Below, piece after piece: positions 17,183-26,424 of a stretch of DNA of 64,000 nucleotides. The stretch lies in the NCBI GenBank assembly GCA_020850595.1, contig JADZEK010000179.1, positions 1-64,000 on the forward strand, in the 5' to 3' direction. Below the pieces are notes generated by a model that saw only the letters and a list, made by a program, of their open reading frames with translations, did not search any database and was not told where the DNA came from. This DNA comes from Anaerolineales bacterium. GTDB taxonomy: Bacteria; Chloroflexota; Anaerolineae; Anaerolineales; UBA6663. The position numbers were made by a program, and so were the translations under genes. Position 1 is the first letter of the stretch. Each line of letters starts with the position of its first letter.

Positions 17183-19528
17183 CTAACTGCGCGGCGCGTA
17201 GCCCAACAGCCGCAGCGCGTTCGCCACGACGACGAGCGTACTGCCCTCGTGCATGATGATCGCCGGGCCGATGCTGAGCCAGCCGGTGGTCGAGGCGACC
17301 GCCAGCAGCCCGATCACGCCTAGCGCGATCGCCAGGTTCTGCTGCACAATCGTGCGCGTGGCGCGGCCCAGACCCAGGGCCAGCGGCAGTTTGTCTAGCG
17401 CATCGCCCATCAGCGCCACGTCGGCGGTTTCTAGCGCCACGGCCGTGGCCGCGCCGCCCATGGCAATGCCCACCGTGGCTTGGGCCAGCGCCGGGGCGTC
17501 GTTCACGCCGTCGCCCACCATGGCGGTCACGCCGTATTCGCGGTTCAGCGCCTGGATCGTCGTCACCTTGTCGGCGGGGAGCAGATCGGCGCGATATTCG
17601 CTCAGACCCACCTCTTTGGCCATGGCCGCCGCCACCGCCGCGTGGTCGCCGGTGAGCATAACGGTGTGGGCCACCCCCGCCTGGCGCAGCGCCCGCAAGG
17701 TGGCAGCGGCCTCAGGCCGCAGGGTGTCGGCCACGGCCAGCGCGCCGGCCAATTCGTTGCCCACCGCTACGGCGATGAGGGTCTGCCCGGCGGCTTGCAG
17801 CGCGTCTATCTGCTGCTGCGCGGCAGTGGGCACCTCCACGCCCGCCTCGGCCAACAGGCGCGTGTTGCCCAGCCGCACGGGTTGGCCGTTCAGCATGGCG
17901 GTCAGGCCGCGCCCGGTCAGCGACTGCACGTCGGCGACTTCTGGCAGGGGCAGGCGCTGCGCCTCGGCTGCGCGGACAACCGCCGCCGCCAGAGGATGAC
18001 CCGACTGGCGCTCCAGCGCCGCGGACAGCGCCAGCACCTCGGAGGCGCTCCGGCTCGCGAACGGCAGCACTTGTGTCACCTCCGGCCGGCCGTGGGTGAG
18101 CGTGCCCGTCTTGTCAAAGGCGATGGCCTGCAACCGGCCCAGGTTTTCCAGGTGCGCGCCGCCTTTGACAAGCACACCGTTGCGGGCGGCTTGTGCGATG
18201 CCGGCCAATATCGCGGCGGGCGTGCCGAGCGCCAGCGCGCACGGCGAGGCCGCTACTAGCAGCGTCATGGCCCGCAGGAAGGCGTCGCGGAAAGGCACGC
18301 CGAAGAACGGCGGAACTACGATCAGCAGGCCGGTCGCCGCCAGCACCGCCGGCACGAAGTAGCGCATGAACTTGTTGACGGTCTGCTGCGTGGGCGACTG
18401 TTGCGCCTCGGCCTCTTCCACCAGTTGCATCACGCGCGCCAGGGTGCTATCGTGCGCCAGGCGCGTGGCCCGCACCTCCAGGGCGCCCGTGCCGTTCACC
18501 GTGCCCGCGAACACCGGGTCGCCCACGCCCTTTTCTACCGGCAGCGACTCGCCGGTCACCGAAGCTTGGTCCACGCTCGACTGTCCGGTCAGCACCAGGC
18601 CGTCCACCGGCAGGCGCGCGCCGGGCCGCACCACCACCGTGTCGGTCAGCTGCACATCGTTCACCGCGACTTCGCCTAACTCCGCGCCGCGCCGCACCAG
18701 CGCGGTCTTCGGGGTCAGGTCGCCCAGCGCGCGCACGGCGGCGCGGGCGCGGTCGAGCGCGCGTTCCTCCAGCGCGTGGCCCAGGCTGAACAGGAACAGC
18801 AGCAGCGCGCCCTCGGCGAACTCGCCCAGCAGCGCTGCGCCCAATGCGGCGGCGACCATCAGCAGGTCGGTGTCGAACTCGCGGCGGCGCAGCAGCGCCG
18901 TCAGGCCGTGCTGGAGGGTGTGCCAGCCGCCGAAAGCATAGGCGCCCAGGTAGAGCGCCACGGCCGCCAGGTGGGGCAGGCCCAGCCACGTTTCGCCCAC
19001 AAAGCCGACGGCCAGCAGCAGCCCGGCCAGCACCACCCGCAGCACCTCGGCGTGGGCCGCGTACCAGCCCCGCCAGCCCCCCTGGGCGACCTCGTAGCCC
19101 AGGCCGCGCACGCGCTGGGCGATGGCAGCGCGCGTGGTCTTGTGCGCGTCGAACTCCACGCGCAGCTTCTGCGTGGCGTAGTTGACGTTCACGGCCAGCA
19201 CGCCGTCGAGGCGCTTCAGGCCATGCTCCAGCACGGTGACGCACTCCGTGCAGTCAATACCCTCGATGGGCAGCAGGTCGTGGTGGTAGCGGTCCACAAT
19301 CTGCGCGCCAGTGCGCTCGGCCAACTGCTGCACCGCGGCGGGCGAGGTGCGGTCGGGGTCGAAGTGCAGGCACAGGGCCGGGGGCGACTTCTCGCGCTCC
19401 AGGTGGGCGCGGGTCAGGTCGGCGCGGTCTTGCAGCGCCGCTTCTAGCCGCGTCAGGCAGCCGTCATCAGCGCCGTGCACCCCCGGCAGGAGCCGGGGGA
19501 TATCGAGTTCTAGGGTTTGTTCGGTCAT
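17183..19528 (-). CDS. P1B-type heavy-metal-translocating ATPase (P1B-4-like)
   Basis: The product is 781 aa when started at the ATG at 19528. It exports a divalent metal (Zn, Co or Cd type) across the membrane at the cost of ATP. A heavy-metal-associated domain carries IDCTEC (C93, C96), preceded by a degenerate repeat. Further on are TGES, the phosphorylation motif DKTGTLTHG and [11 protein letters not shown]. The transmembrane metal site is SPC rather than CPC, and the last helix carries HEGST; both fit subgroup P1B-4. It starts 10 nt after the ArsR-type regulator gene in one operon and is expected to be induced by the metal it exports. Confidence 0.9.
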   Translation of the reverse strand: MTEQTLELDIPRLLPGVHGADDGCLTRLEAALQDRADLTRAHLEREKSPPALCLHFDPDRTSPAAVQQLAERTGAQIVDRYHHDLLPIEGIDCTECVTVLEHGLKRLDGVLAVNVNYATQKLRVEFDAHKTTRAAIAQRVRGLGYEVAQGGWRGWYAAHAEVLRVVLAGLLLAVGFVGETWLGLPHLAAVALYLGAYAFGGWHTLQHGLTALLRRREFDTDLLMVAAALGAALLGEFAEGALLLFLFSLGHALEERALDRARAAVRALGDLTPKTALVRRGAELGEVAVNDVQLTDTVVVRPGARLPVDGLVLTGQSSVDQASVTGESLPVEKGVGDPVFAGTVNGTGALEVRATRLAHDSTLARVMQLVEEAEAQQSPTQQTVNKFMRYFVPAVLAATGLLIVVPPFFGVPFRDAFLRAMTLLVAASPCALALGTPAAILAGIAQAARNGVLVKGGAHLENLGRLQAIAFDKTGTLTHGRPEVTQVLPFASRSASEVLALSAALERQSGHPLAAAVVRAAEAQRLPLPEVADVQSLTGRGLTAMLNGQPVRLGNTRLLAEAGVEVPTAAQQQIDALQAAGQTLIAVAVGNELAGALAVADTLRPEAAATLRALRQAGVAHTVMLTGDHAAVAAAMAKEVGLSEYRADLLPADKVTTIQALNREYGVTAMVGDGVNDAPALAQATVGIAMGGAATAVALETADVALMGDALDKLPLALGLGRATRTIVQQNLAIALGVIGLLAVASTTGWLSIGPAIIMHEGSTLVVVANALRLLGYAPRS

Positions 19529-19538
19529 GGCTTTCTCG

Positions 19539-19877
19539 CTAGCCGTGCTGGATGTGATCCAGACCTTGCCGGAACAGCGCGGCCACGTGGTCGTCATCCA
19601 GCGCGTAGAACACCTGCCGGCCGTCCTTGCGGGCGCGCACCAACCGCATTTGGCGTAAGCCGCGCAGGTGGTGCGACACAGCCGACTCGCTCAGGCCCGC
19701 GATCTCAGCCAGCGCGCCGACGTTCAGCTCGCCTTCGGCCAGCGCGGCGATCAGACGCACGCGGCTGGGGTCGCTGAAGGCGCGGAACAGCTCGGCCACC
19801 AGGGCGGCCGTAGCGTCGTCAAGAGCGCGTGGGCCGGGCCGGGCGGGAGTTAGATGAATATCTGAATAGCTATTCAT
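19539..19877 (-). CDS. ArsR/SmtB-family metal-sensing repressor
   Basis: The product is 112 aa from the ATG at 19877. The winged helix has [35 protein letters not shown] (given in part) and recognition helix [18 protein letters not shown]-terminal [18 protein letters not shown] segment has the spacing of the alpha-5 Zn site (DxH...HxxH) of CzrA/SmtB; no N-terminal Cys site is seen. A longer start at 19913 is ruled out because it lies inside the -35 box. It represses itself and the ATPase gene, by family analogy, and releases DNA on binding metal. Confidence 0.88.
   Translation of the reverse strand: MNSYSDIHLTPARPGPRALDDATAALVAELFRAFSDPSRVRLIAALAEGELNVGALAEIAGLSESAVSHHLRGLRQMRLVRARKDGRQVFYALDDDHVAALFRQGLDHIQHG
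19863..19876. promoter_or_regulatory. ArsR/SmtB-type operator
   Basis: A perfect 14-bp palindrome, TGAATAGCTATTCA, matches the TGAAnA-nn-TnTTCA core of SmtB/CzrA operators. It overlaps codons 1-5 of the arsR gene and the predicted transcription start, so bound repressor would block initiation. Confidence 0.75.
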
Positions 19878-19884
19878 ACGTTGA

Positions 19885-19913
19885 ATTGTACTGACGGTAT
19901 CAGTTGGCGTCAA
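19885..19913 (-). promoter_or_regulatory. arsR-ATPase operon promoter, predicted leaderless
   Basis: Minus strand: TTGACG (19913-19908), a 17-bp spacer and TACAAT (19890-19885). Seven nt then separate the -10 from the ATG at 19877, so the mRNA should begin at the start codon. Confidence 0.75.
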
Positions 19914-20007
19914 TCCCTATTTTCAGTACCTGCCCTTCCGGCCTACACTTCCCTCCCCGGCCCAATTCGAGTACATTGAGCGCCGTTCGCCGCTGCCTGA
20001 GGTGCTC

Positions 20008-20139
20008 ATGCAAGTCTTCGATCTGGCCGATCTAATCCACCGGCGCGCGCCCATTGATCGGTCGTACCTGAAAATTCCCCGCGTCTCCCTGGCCTTGGCG
20101 TCTGCCGAACACGCCTACGCAGAGAGCGGCCCGCTGTGA
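20008..20139 (+). pseudogene. Cupin N-terminus-like 43-codon remnant
   Basis: The reading frame encodes 43 aa beginning MQVFDLADLI. Its MQVFDLADLI, SYLKIPRVSLAL pattern resembles the first 30-40 residues of small cupin proteins, but the metal-binding barrel is absent. It overlaps the next gene by GTGA, so it could be a real small protein that couples translation of the YitT-like gene. A truncated cupin is the more likely origin. This is judged by eye. Confidence 0.4.
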
Positions 20140-20996
20140 CCGTCTCGGTGCGCTGGGCACAGGCCCGCGACTACGGCTTCATCATCGCCGGCGCCGTGCT
20201 CCAGGCGCTCGCGATGGTGCTGTTCCTGGTTCCGGGGCGGCTGGCGGCGGGCGGCGTCAGCGGCGCGGCCCAGATCATCAACACCTACACCGGCTGGCCC
20301 ATCGGTGTGATGATCTTCCTGGGCAACGTGCCGTTGTTCGTGCTGGGCTGGCGTTTCCTGGGCGGGCGGCGTTTCATGATCCGCACGGTGGTGGCCGTCG
20401 GCCTGTACGCGGGCTTGCTCGACGCCCTTACCCGGCTGTTGCCGGCGGGGCTGTCCACCGACCCCGTGCTCAACTCGCTCTACGGCGGCGTCGTGGGCGG
20501 CGTGGGCATGGGGCTGGTCTTTCGGGGGCAGGGCACCAGCGGCGGCACCGACATCCTGGCGCGGCTGTTGGTCATGTGGCGTGGCGTGTCACTCAGCCAG
20601 AGTTACCTGTTCACCGACGCGCTGATTGTGTTGCTGGCAGGCCTGACCTTTAGTTGGGACCTGGCGCTCTACGCGTTGGTGGCGCTGTACGTCTCGGGGC
20701 TGGCCGCCGAGTTGGTTACCGAAGGCTCGGCCGTGGTGCGCACCGCAACCATCATCTCGTCCGAACCGGAGGCGGTCGCCGCCGCCATCTTGCGCGAAAT
20801 GCAGCGCGGCGTCACCATGTGGCCCGGCACCGGCATGTACTCCGGCCAGCCGCGCCGTATCCTGTTCTGCGCCGTCAGCCGCGCTGAGATCACGCAGCTC
20901 AAGACCATCATTCACGAATGCGACCCGGCGGCGTTTGTCGTCATCGGCCAGGCGCACGAGGCGCTGGGCGAGGGCTTCAGGCCGCTAAAGTCCTGA
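20136..20996 (+). CDS. YitT family membrane protein (DUF161 + DUF2179)
   Basis: The product is 286 aa from a GTG that overlaps the preceding stop. About five to six membrane segments occupy residues 15-200, with the family motif FRGQGTSGGTDILARLL near 130. The C-terminal 80 residues form the cytoplasmic DUF2179 domain (GVTMWPGTGMYSGQPRRILFC region, given in part). The function of the family is unknown; transport has been suggested. Confidence 0.88.
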   Translation: MTVSVRWAQARDYGFIIAGAVLQALAMVLFLVPGRLAAGGVSGAAQIINTYTGWPIGVMIFLGNVPLFVLGWRFLGGRRFMIRTVVAVGLYAGLLDALTRLLPAGLSTDPVLNSLYGGVVGGVGMGLVFRGQGTSGGTDILARLLVMWRGVSLSQSYLFTDALIVLLAGLTFSWDLALYALVALYVSGLAAELVTEGSAVVRTATIISSEPEAVAAAILREMQRGVTMWPGTGMYSGQPRRILFCAVSRAEITQLKTIIHECDPAAFVVIGQAHEALGEGFRPLKS

Positions 20997-21026
20997 CCGC
21001 GCCATACCAATCTGAGGCTTCGATCC

Positions 21027-22412
21027 ATGTCTGTTTCCCTACCGACTGCCGCGCACGCCTACCTTGACGCCCATTGGGAGCTTGATCTGGCCCGCACGCG
21101 CGAGCTGCTGCGCCAGCAGAGCATTTCCGCGCTGCCCACCAGCCTGCGCCCCACCGCCGACTTGCTTAAACGCTGGTTGGAAGCTGAGGGCGCCGCCGTG
21201 AGCTACCACGGCGACGAGCAGCGCCCGATCGTCTTTGCCGAGTGGCAGATAGGCGCGCCCAAAACCCTGCTGGTCTATGGCATGTACGACGTGCAGCCTG
21301 TGCTGGGCCAGAAGTGGACCACGCCGCCCTTCGTGTGCCGCATTTGGAACCACCCGGAGGGTGGCCTTAGCCTGGTGGCGCGCGGGGCCTGCAACAGCAA
21401 GGGGCCGCTGATGGCCTTTCTGCACGCGGTGGCCGCCCTGCGCGCCACCGGCGGGCTGCCGGTCAACATCAAGTGGACAATTGAGGGCGAAGAAGAAATC
21501 GGCAGCCTGCATCTGCCCGAGTTCTACGCGACGCACCGCGAACGACTGGCGGCCGATGCGGCCTTTGAGGCCTTCTGGAGCCAGCCGGACCCTCAGGGCG
21601 CGCCGCGGGTGACGCTGGGCACGAAGGGTGTGGTCGGTCTTGAGTTCACCTGCCGCGCGGGCGAGTGGGGCGGCCCGCGTGAGGTGATCCACAGCAGTTA
21701 CGGCACGCTGGTCAGTTCACCCGCCTGGCGGCTGGTGCAGGCGCTCAGCAGCCTGGTAGACGCGCATCAAAACCTGCGCGTGGATGGCATTCCGGCCCTC
21801 GGCGCGCAATTGGCAGGCGACGCTGAGTTGCTGGCCGTGCAGGCGGCCACGTTCCAGGCGCAGACGTATCTACGCCAGTTGGGCGTGACGCGCTTCAAGG
21901 AAGACTTGCCCACCGATGAGTTGCTGCGCCGCCACGCCTTCGCGCCGGTGCTCAACATCAACGGCCTGGAGTCGGGCTACCAGGGCCAGGGCAGCCACAC
22001 CATCATCCCCAACAGCGCCCGCGCCCTGTGCGACCTGCGCATGGCTCCCGGCATGCAGGTAGAGCCTACGCTGGCCGCGCTGCGCCGCCACCTGGATGCC
22101 CACGGGTTTCCTGAGGTCGAGTTCAAGAGTGACTCGGGCTACGGCGCGGCGCGTACCCCGGTGACCGCTCCGGTGGTGCAGGCCCTCATCGCCAGCTACC
22201 GCGCCCACGGCTTCGAGCCGCTGGTGCGGCCCATGGAAGCCTCGGCCACGCCCTATTACCTGTACACCGATGTGCTCGGGCTGGATTTTGCCTGGGGCGG
22301 CCTGGGCAACGCGGGCGGCAGCCACGGCCCCGACGAGTGGTGCTCGATTGCGGGCCTGAAAGCCCTGACCAAATCGGTGGCGACGTTCCTGACGGCCTTT
22401 GCCGCTCAGTAG
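21027..22412 (+). CDS. M20 family peptidase with altered metal ligands
   Basis: The product is 461 aa, the length of M20 dipeptidases. Catalytic glutamates EGEEEIGS (154-157) and the dimerisation domain are present. The first metal-ligand motif reads VYGMYDVQP (residues 83-91), with Met86 where His is standard, and the second reads RGACNSKG with Asn123 where Asp is standard. Some M20 relatives share the GMYDV form, so this may be a subfamily rather than a dead enzyme. Peptide or acyl-amino-acid hydrolysis is the family role; the substrate is unknown. Confidence 0.78.
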   Translation: MSVSLPTAAHAYLDAHWELDLARTRELLRQQSISALPTSLRPTADLLKRWLEAEGAAVSYHGDEQRPIVFAEWQIGAPKTLLVYGMYDVQPVLGQKWTTPPFVCRIWNHPEGGLSLVARGACNSKGPLMAFLHAVAALRATGGLPVNIKWTIEGEEEIGSLHLPEFYATHRERLAADAAFEAFWSQPDPQGAPRVTLGTKGVVGLEFTCRAGEWGGPREVIHSSYGTLVSSPAWRLVQALSSLVDAHQNLRVDGIPALGAQLAGDAELLAVQAATFQAQTYLRQLGVTRFKEDLPTDELLRRHAFAPVLNINGLESGYQGQGSHTIIPNSARALCDLRMAPGMQVEPTLAALRRHLDAHGFPEVEFKSDSGYGAARTPVTAPVVQALIASYRAHGFEPLVRPMEASATPYYLYTDVLGLDFAWGGLGNAGGSHGPDEWCSIAGLKALTKSVATFLTAFAAQ

Positions 22413-22471
22413 GCTGTCGCGCCGCCTGAGATTGGTCGGCCGCGCCGGAACCGCGCCCCAGTCCCGTTCAT

Positions 22472-22488
22472 CAGCGGCGCGTCCGCTG
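22472..22488. terminator. Small hairpin between convergent genes
   Basis: CAGCGG and CCGCTG pair around a 5-nt loop between the ends of the M20 gene and the subtilase gene. It is short and has no T-run. Confidence 0.25.
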
Positions 22489-22492
22489 CTGA

Positions 22493-25474
22493 TCACTTCC
22501 GATGGATGAGCGGCAGGGAGAACGTGTGCGGTGGTGCGGCGACGCTGACGGTGGCCGAGATTGTCACTGTGGGCCGCGCGGGGTCGTTGGTGGTCAGCAG
22601 CAGGTGGCCCACCAACGGGTCCGGGTGCCACGCCGCATAGCCGAAGCCGCTCAGTCGGGCGGTGAGCGTGGCGGTCTCGCCGGGCGCGATGGTGAAGGCG
22701 GCTGACTGCGGCTGGAGCCACAGGCTGGGCAGCGGCTGGTTGCGCACTTGCCAGCGCGTGTGGGCCAACTCCACCGGCGCCTTGTAACACGCCAGCGTTT
22801 GGCCGCGCCCGAGGTCGTAGGCCATGCCCACACCCCAGCGGTTGGGCAGCGCGCCCATAGCGCCATAGAGAAATTCGATATCGCCCACGGCGTGCAGCAC
22901 GATCTGAAATGTGTAGGTCGGCGGCGGGGGCGAAGTCGTTTCCTGCCAGAGCGGCACGGCCTCATAGCTGACCACAAAGGTCGCCGCATCCACTGCCGCC
23001 GCGCGCACTGCGCCGCCTTGACTGGGGTCCAGGTCGGCCCAGAACCCCGCCAGCGTGCCCGGGGCCAGCGCGCCGGTAGGCAGGCAGTCGGCGCCGGAGG
23101 CCGGGCTGCTCGCCTGGCTCAAGCTGACCCAGCCGTTCGAACTCAGGTAGAGTTGCGCGGCCTGGGCGCCGTTGATCGGCACACTGAAGCCCAGTGCCAG
23201 CGGCTGCGCGTAGACCTGGTCGTCGGTGAGGCTGAGCGGCTGGGTGGCGCTCAGGTCATAGAGCGGCGGGCTGGGCACGCCCGCCGCTGTCACGGTCCAT
23301 TCGTCAGCCGGTACGCTCACGGTCACTGAGAGCGGCTGTGTGCCGCTGTTGTGGAGGGGGATAGGCGTGTTTTGGCGCGCAGCGAAGGCCAACGTGGCGC
23401 TCAGCGGCGGCGGCGAGGCTTCTAGCCGCGGCAGGTCGGGCACCAGCGCCAGGGGCAGGTCAAGGCCCGCGGAGAATGGCAGGCTGGCGGTCATGCTGAA
23501 GTGGCCGCGGGCGCTGGCCGTGAGGGCATAGTCGCCGAGCGGCAGCGTCGCCGTGAAGTGGCCGCCCAGGTCGGTTGTGACGAGCGGCCCCGGCGCGAAC
23601 TGCACCCGACCGTAGACCGGCTGACTGTTCCAGGCGTCGCTGAGTGAACCGGTCAGCAGCGCCGTGCCGGCGGCGGGCAGCACTTCAAACGTCACCGGGA
23701 TGGGAATGAGCCGCCCGCCCTCAGACACGAGGATGCGGGCAGTGTAGGCGCCAGGGGCGGCCACCTGGCGCGCGTCGAGCGCGACCTGGAACTTGTAGAC
23801 GGCGTTAGCCGGGAGCGTGACGGTGGGCGGCAGCGTCAGCCAGGGCACATCCACGCGGGCGGCTTCGACGGCGCTGCGTGCATCCACACGGCCCCAGCCA
23901 TAGACGTTATTGGGCACGGCGGGCGAGCCGTCGCCGCACTCGGCCGTGAGGCGCGGCCGGGCGGTCTGGTTAAGGATGGCCTGTGTGCCCGCCACGTCGC
24001 CGATGAGCGTCGGGTTAGCCGACCACAGCAGCGCCGCCACGCCCGCGACGTGCGGCGTCGCCATGGAGGTGCCGCTGAGCAGATGCACCGAACCGTCGGG
24101 CCAGGCCGATGGCACGCTGACGCCCGGCGCGCTGAGGTCGGGCTTGATGCGGCCGTCGGCGGTCGGTCCGCGCGAGGAGAAGTTGGCGATCTCATCCTGC
24201 GCGTTGGTGGCGCCCACGGCGTAGCTGGCGGCGTAGTTGGCGGGCGCCCCGGCCGAGCCACAGTAGTTGACCGCGCCGCTGTTGCCCGAGGCAAACGCCG
24301 AAAAGATGCCGGCCGCGTTCCAGGCCGTGACGTAGCCGAGGAACCATTCGTCGGAACCGGGCTTGGCCCACGAGTTGCTGATGATGTGCGGGCGCAGATC
24401 GGGGCGAGGGTACAGCCCCTGGCTGTCGGTGGGGGCCAGCAGCCACTGGGCCGCTTGCAGCAAGTCGCTGTCGTTGCAGAAGATGTTCACACAGGCGCGC
24501 ACGGCGATCCATTGCGCGGCCGGGGCGACGCCCAAGGCGCTATAACCGCCCGCCGCGCCGCCCAGCAGGCTGCCCAGGGTGTGCGTGCCGTGGCCCAGTT
24601 GGTCCACCGGCGTGGGCGAAGGCGGCTCGCCGGCGGCGTCGAGCCAATTGTAGTCGTGGCTCAGGCCGCCAGGCGACCAGCCGCGGTAAGCCGTGAGCAG
24701 CGCGGAGTGACTCACGGCCACGCCGGTGTCAATGTTAGCGACGACGATGCCTGCGCCCCTGACGCCCCAATCGGCCCAGACGCTGGGGGCGCGCACCTGG
24801 CTGACACCCCAGGCGGGGGCTGCCTCCCCGTCCGCCGCGGCCTGCGCCTCGTCCACTTCCAGCGTATGCGTGTGGTCGGCGGCGACAAGCGCGACTTCTG
24901 GGCGGGCCGCCAGCCATTGGGCCAGTCCGGCGTCACCCCGCACGGCGACGGCGTTGACGATCCAGTATGGCTCGGGCGCATAGCCCGCCGCCGCCAGCGC
25001 GGTGAGCAAGGGGGGCTGGCTGGCGGCAGCCTGGGCCTGTAGCGCGGCGACCACGGCCTCGCCCCGGGCGTTCCAGTCGGTGATGGCCGCGGCGGCGCTC
25101 AAATCGGCCTGGTCAGATAGGTAAACCACCATCTCGGCCCGGCCGTCGGGCGCGGCTTGTAGCGCCTGCTGGAGGTCTGGCTCAATGGGGCCGGGGCCGG
25201 CTGGCAGAGGAACGCGCAGGGGGGCGAGGACGGCTTGGGCGGCCAGGTCGGGGGCGGGCAGGGCCTCGTACAGCAAGGCCGTGCCCGCGGCGTGGCCGGT
25301 ATTGTCCACGGCCACGGTGGTGCTGATGGCCGTGCCGATGGGCGCGCCATCGTAGACCGGCTCGGGCGGGCCGGCCGGCGCGGCGGCGTGGGTAGTCCGC
25401 AGCGCGCCTTGGTCGGGCCGCAGCCACCCGCCCAGCACGAAGACCCCCACCAAGCACCACCGCAAGAGACGCAT
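22493..25474 (-). CDS. Secreted subtilisin-like serine protease (S8)
   Basis: The product is 993 aa. A signal peptide (residues 1-30) and an I9-type propeptide (about 100-205) precede the S8 domain. The catalytic triad is D249 in ANIDTGV, H295 in GHGTHTLG and S470 in GTSMATPHVAG, with the oxyanion Asn in SGNSG near 398. The C-terminal 400 residues are beta-rich: an Ig-like/bacterial pseudo-domain, a carboxypeptidase-regulatory-like repeat near 610-660, and further Ig-like parts. The protein ends in FSLPLIHRK, resembling the LPL(I/V) tails seen on many secreted Chloroflexota proteins. It likely degrades external protein, together with the peptide importer nearby (inference). Confidence 0.9.
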   Translation of the reverse strand: MRLLRWCLVGVFVLGGWLRPDQGALRTTHAAAPAGPPEPVYDGAPIGTAISTTVAVDNTGHAAGTALLYEALPAPDLAAQAVLAPLRVPLPAGPGPIEPDLQQALQAAPDGRAEMVVYLSDQADLSAAAAITDWNARGEAVVAALQAQAAASQPPLLTALAAAGYAPEPYWIVNAVAVRGDAGLAQWLAARPEVALVAADHTHTLEVDEAQAAADGEAAPAWGVSQVRAPSVWADWGVRGAGIVVANIDTGVAVSHSALLTAYRGWSPGGLSHDYNWLDAAGEPPSPTPVDQLGHGTHTLGSLLGGAAGGYSALGVAPAAQWIAVRACVNIFCNDSDLLQAAQWLLAPTDSQGLYPRPDLRPHIISNSWAKPGSDEWFLGYVTAWNAAGIFSAFASGNSGAVNYCGSAGAPANYAASYAVGATNAQDEIANFSSRGPTADGRIKPDLSAPGVSVPSAWPDGSVHLLSGTSMATPHVAGVAALLWSANPTLIGDVAGTQAILNQTARPRLTAECGDGSPAVPNNVYGWGRVDARSAVEAARVDVPWLTLPPTVTLPANAVYKFQVALDARQVAAPGAYTARILVSEGGRLIPIPVTFEVLPAAGTALLTGSLSDAWNSQPVYGRVQFAPGPLVTTDLGGHFTATLPLGDYALTASARGHFSMTASLPFSAGLDLPLALVPDLPRLEASPPPLSATLAFAARQNTPIPLHNSGTQPLSVTVSVPADEWTVTAAGVPSPPLYDLSATQPLSLTDDQVYAQPLALGFSVPINGAQAAQLYLSSNGWVSLSQASSPASGADCLPTGALAPGTLAGFWADLDPSQGGAVRAAAVDAATFVVSYEAVPLWQETTSPPPPTYTFQIVLHAVGDIEFLYGAMGALPNRWGVGMAYDLGRGQTLACYKAPVELAHTRWQVRNQPLPSLWLQPQSAAFTIAPGETATLTARLSGFGYAAWHPDPLVGHLLLTTNDPARPTVTISATVSVAAPPHTFSLPLIHRK

Positions 25475-25578
25475 ACGCCTCGGCCTGACCGCGGGCCGCT
25501 CGACTCGCTTCCTGTTTTCAACCGCCGGCTGGTAAACTGACGCCGGTATTATAGCCGCAAGCTCCCGGAGGTTTTCCC

Positions 25579-26400
25579 ATGACCGATTCCACTGAATGGC
25601 GCTACGACCGCTTGAGCTGGCCTGCCCTGCGCGCCGCGCTCGCCCGCGACCCGCAGCCGGTGGTGGCCATCCCGTTCGGGGCCGTGGAGGACCACGGTTT
25701 GCACCTGCCGCTCTCCACCGATAACGACATCTTGGAGGCCGTGCTGGCCGAGTGCGGCCGGCGCGCCGCGGGCGACCTGCTGGTGACGCCGGTGATCCCC
25801 TTTGGGCTGGATGAGCACCACATGGACTTTCCCGGAACGATCACCGTGGATATGGAGACCTGCCTGGCCTATGTGTCGCAGGCGGCGATCTCGGTGGCGC
25901 GGCACGGCTTCCGGCACATCCTGATCGTCAACGGCCACGGCTCGAACCAGGCGATTTGCGACCTGGCGGCGCGCAAGTGTGTGCTCGCCACCGGCCTGAT
26001 CTGCGCGGCGACGACGATCAACGCGGCCGTGGACCCGGCGCTCGTGCGCGATGTGCTGGATGCGAATCGCCAGGGCGGGCCGGGCAGCGTGGGCCATGCC
26101 TGTGAATACGAGACGGCGATGATGCTGCATGCCCACCCCGACCGCGTGCAGATGGAGCTGGCCCAGCGCGATATCGGGCAGGTGAAACTGAAGTACTTCA
26201 ATTGGGACTACCCAGAGCCGAGCGCCTATAGTTGGCAAGACTGGTGGAGCCGCTTCTCGCAGTCCGGCGTGTGCGGCGACGCCGCAGCGGCGACGCCAGA
26301 GTTTGGCAAGCTGATGTTCGAGACGACCGTGACGCGCTTCGTGGAGCTGGTGCGCGAGTTCGCGACCCTGCCGATCCGGGAGCGGGTAGATCATCACTAG
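25579..26400 (+). CDS. Creatininase-family amidohydrolase
   Basis: The product is 273 aa, normal for the family. Metal-binding motifs are FGAVEDHGLHLPLSTDND (residues about 33-50, carrying ExHGxHLPxxTD), FGLDEHHMDFPGTI near 75 and NGHGSNQA near 118. Family members include creatinine amidohydrolase and the FAPy deformylase of riboflavin/F420 synthesis, so the substrate is not decided. GGAGG seven bases upstream supports the ATG. It ends before an intergenic region bearing an inverted repeat. Confidence 0.82.
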   Translation: MTDSTEWRYDRLSWPALRAALARDPQPVVAIPFGAVEDHGLHLPLSTDNDILEAVLAECGRRAAGDLLVTPVIPFGLDEHHMDFPGTITVDMETCLAYVSQAAISVARHGFRHILIVNGHGSNQAICDLAARKCVLATGLICAATTINAAVDPALVRDVLDANRQGGPGSVGHACEYETAMMLHAHPDRVQMELAQRDIGQVKLKYFNWDYPEPSAYSWQDWWSRFSQSGVCGDAAAATPEFGKLMFETTVTRFVELVREFATLPIRERVDHH

Positions 26401-26424
26401 CCGTCAGGCACAGGGGCCGAAAAA

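Noticed and set aside
17480-19447. Several long frames opposite the metal ATPase gene
   Set aside because: All lie antisense to a gene with full P-type ATPase motifs; they reflect codon bias at high GC.
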